This document shows positions 62,673-64,000 of a DNA stretch of 64,000 nt, piece by piece. A model generated the notes under the pieces. The model made no database searches. It was not told the DNA's origin and saw nothing but the letters and a program-made list of their open reading frames with translations. Position numbers and translations under genes: made by a program. The stretch covers positions 180,965 through 244,964 of the forward strand of contig NZ_AUJP01000005.1 in assembly GCF_000424285.1 (NCBI RefSeq), written 5' to 3'. Within the stretch, counting starts at the first letter, position 1, and every line of letters starts with the position of its first letter. The stretch is from Butyrivibrio sp. MB2005. GTDB taxonomy: Bacteria; Bacillota; Clostridia; Lachnospirales; Lachnospiraceae.

Positions 62673-63542
62673 TTATTTTACATGGGTATGGGTAAAAAGA
62701 TGATCCTGGCAATACTCATAATTACCGTTACATTTTGAGCAGAATCTGAACTCAAGATTAGGATCATCCTCTTCTGTTCTGCCGCAAAATGCACACTTAT
62801 GCTTGGTAACTCCGGGAGGTGTCATTTTTACGGAGCGCTTGAATTCATTGCGTCTCTTAACTTCTCTGGGCCTTAAATGCATAAATCTTCCGGATGTAAG
62901 CCAGAATATTCCAAAGGTGCAAAGTGAAGCCAGTATCGGGAAGCAGGCAAAAGCTACACCGTGATAGATATAGGAACCTGCCTCATAGACAAGATATGCT
63001 GCATAGAATATTCCAAGCCACTTCATCTTAAGCGGAATGATAAACATAAACAGAATCACATTGTCTGGGAACGTAGCAGCAAAAGCCAGCAAAATGGACA
63101 TATTAATATAGTATGTATTAAAGCTCGCTGAAAGGAAAACCATTGTCTCAGCTGCATAGGATGCTACCCTGCCATACTGCAAGTAAAGGACCAGATATGA
63201 TAAAAATGCAGCTACTATCATAAGGATAAAGCCCGTGAAAATATACAGATTATATCTGTATTTACCCCATACGCGCTCCATGGTCGTTCCTATTGAATAG
63301 TAAAAATACAGCATTATAAGGATGAAAAACAGATTAGACTCAGTGGGAGGGATAAAAATCCAGGTAAAAAGTCTCCATACCTGTCCCTTCAAAATAAGAG
63401 CCGGATTAAGTGTAAGATATCCAAGAATATTCACCTTCAAGGGCGCATAAGACAGCACGTATCCTATGATATAGCAAATAATCAGCTTAATAGTAAGATT
63501 ATCTATTGCATATTTTCCAAATTTCTTTTCGAAATTACTCAT
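62673..63542 (-). CDS. rhomboid-like membrane protein with C-terminal zinc ribbon, no catalytic serine
   Basis: 289 residues. Six or so membrane segments in 1-215 with the rhomboid-family phrase GQVWRLFTWIFIPP (53-66), and a following hydrophobic part that lacks the GxSG and the matching His of active rhomboid proteases (the corresponding area is VFLSASFNTYYINM). Residues 250-281 form a zinc ribbon: Cys250, Cys253, Cys268, Cys271, Cys278, His281. This resembles TMEM115/derlin-like pseudoproteases with an added metal-binding tail. Function unknown. GAGG eight bases before the ATG. Confidence 0.72.
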   Translation of the reverse strand: MSNFEKKFGKYAIDNLTIKLIICYIIGYVLSYAPLKVNILGYLTLNPALILKGQVWRLFTWIFIPPTESNLFFILIMLYFYYSIGTTMERVWGKYRYNLYIFTGFILMIVAAFLSYLVLYLQYGRVASYAAETMVFLSASFNTYYINMSILLAFAATFPDNVILFMFIIPLKMKWLGIFYAAYLVYEAGSYIYHGVAFACFPILASLCTFGIFWLTSGRFMHLRPREVKRRNEFKRSVKMTPPGVTKHKCAFCGRTEEDDPNLEFRFCSKCNGNYEYCQDHLFTHTHVK

Positions 63543-63686
63543 TAAGATTCACCTCGCTTTTGTATTCTATGAAAGTTTAACATAACATGAATTCATTTGC
63601 ACGGGAGAATTGCACAATTAAGCCCATTCTCAAAAGCACTTCTTGTATAGTATTAGGGTAAATATAGATTCGGAGAAATAAAAAAA

Positions 63687-63752
63687 GGAAAAGCACCAGC
63701 CTTCATGTTAAGATTGAGTTTGCGACAAAAATCTAAAAAGGCGGTGCTTTCC
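63687..63752 (+). promoter_or_regulatory. hairpin able to hide the transposase ribosome binding site
   Basis: GGAAAAGCACC-A-GCC (63687-63701) pairs with GGC-GGTGCTTTCC (63740-63752), 13 bp with a single-base bulge and a 38-base loop. The right arm includes AAGGCGG, the only ribosome binding site of the transposase, and ends at its ATG. Such structures stop translation from transcripts that run in from outside an element. Confidence 0.55.
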
Positions 63753-64000
63753 ATGTACAACAGTATACTACAGTTTATTCAGAATGATATCAAGGAGATT
63801 GAGAAAAATGTCAGAAGTCTCCTTGATGGAGAGAAGGATGCAGCAGATCTTTCAAACGATGTTCATGAGCGTGTGTTAAAGCTTGGATGCAGGCTTATCA
63901 GTGAGATATATGAGCAGATTGATGAGGAGATATTCAAGAGCCTTGTAAGAAAGAACAAGTATTATGTCGAGCAGAAGGATATGCCCAGATCTCTTGTTGA
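63753..64000 (+). CDS. ISLre2-family transposase, N-terminal part (cut by window edge)
   Basis: The visible 82 residues begin MYNSILQFIQNDIKEIEK and include LISEIYEQIDEEIFKSLVRKNKYYVEQKDMPRSLVD, which matches the N-terminal region of ISLre2-type (UPF0236) transposases, where a helical domain precedes a stretch such as RKxxYxVKRKDxRTLLTxFGxVTFKRT. Strand and base use differ from the minus-strand neighbours. The left inverted repeat and target duplication cannot be fixed, but the element must begin at or before 63687. The rest lies beyond the window. Confidence 0.75.
   Translation, partial: MYNSILQFIQNDIKEIEKNVRSLLDGEKDAADLSNDVHERVLKLGCRLISEIYEQIDEEIFKSLVRKNKYYVEQKDMPRSLV

Larger units (their letters stand above)
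63640..64000 (+). mobile_element. ISLre2-like insertion sequence, left end (truncated by window)
   Basis: Transposase gene 63753-64000 with the leader hairpin at 63687-63752. The exact left boundary is unknown; the bases 63543-63680 between the rhomboid-like gene and the hairpin show no clear inverted repeat that I can match, because the right end is outside the window. Confidence 0.55.

Noticed and set aside
1..64000. CRISPR array, rRNA operon or prophage
   Set aside because: No regularly spaced direct repeats, no rRNA sequence, and no integrase or phage structural gene was seen. The only tandem repeats are in the coiled-coil gene.

Overview
The window looks like a piece of chromosome from a Lachnospiraceae bacterium, most likely near Butyrivibrio/Pseudobutyrivibrio. 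This is an inference from low G+C, strong Gram-positive ribosome binding sites, low-G+C Firmicutes families (RqcH, RNase Y, YicC, WalJ, LexA-box recA) and many secreted or imported-carbohydrate proteins. I ran no database search. About 50 of 52 protein genes lie on the minus strand. The only plus-strand genes are a 60-residue orphan (41895-42077) and a transposase entering at the right edge.

Reading in the direction of transcription (right to left): 63753-64000 is the start of an ISLre2-like transposase. 61407-63542 holds a rhomboid-like membrane protein with a zinc ribbon, a sigma-factor-like protein without region 4, and a small companion. 59544-61242 is recA-recX with two LexA boxes. 56219-59479 holds a GtrII-like membrane protein and RNase Y. 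53523-55992 holds an AT-rich coiled-coil protein of unknown function and a DtxR/MntR regulator. 46484-53286 holds an esterase lipoprotein, an RsmF-like rRNA methyltransferase and a heterodimeric ABC exporter. 40886-46372 holds secreted proteins (pre-peptidase-like; transglutaminase plus bacterial Ig), a CBS-containing pyrophosphatase and a hydrolase. 40416-40498 is tRNA-Leu(CAA).

The region 34796-40195 is a three-gene carbohydrate operon: GH2 glycosidase, a GT28/MGDG-synthase-like GT-B protein and a GPH sugar symporter. Its promoter is flanked by GGAAACG half-sites. 28846-34614 is a housekeeping operon: zinc-finger anti-sigma-like protein, polA, coaE and a long FtsA-like protein. From 28775 down to 18844 comes a tightly packed series: WalJ hydrolase, ACT protein, UPF0210 protein, then the most unusual set. 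That set is two sugar-type ABC permeases, a HlyD/MacA-type adaptor with a very long coiled coil, a one-half MacB/FtsX-like membrane protein and a large propeller-plus-binding-protein lipoprotein, with no ATPase gene. NfeD and a stomatin-like protein follow.

15408-1 holds rho, an orphan CbiD-like protein, trpS, glgA, a MurJ/SpoVB-type flippase, rqcH, the operon yicC-gmk-rpoZ-rimO-pgsA, a DEAD-box helicase, a GH13 glycosidase and dut (cut by the window edge). Non-coding items include a plus-strand small-RNA candidate (15221-15337) with exposed anti-Shine-Dalgarno bases, a three-hairpin structured element (1821-1969), many intrinsic terminators and several well-formed promoters.

The best candidates for undescribed biology are the adaptor/importer hybrid operon, the region-4-less sigma-like protein, the orphan CbiD homologue, the small RNA and the three-hairpin element.
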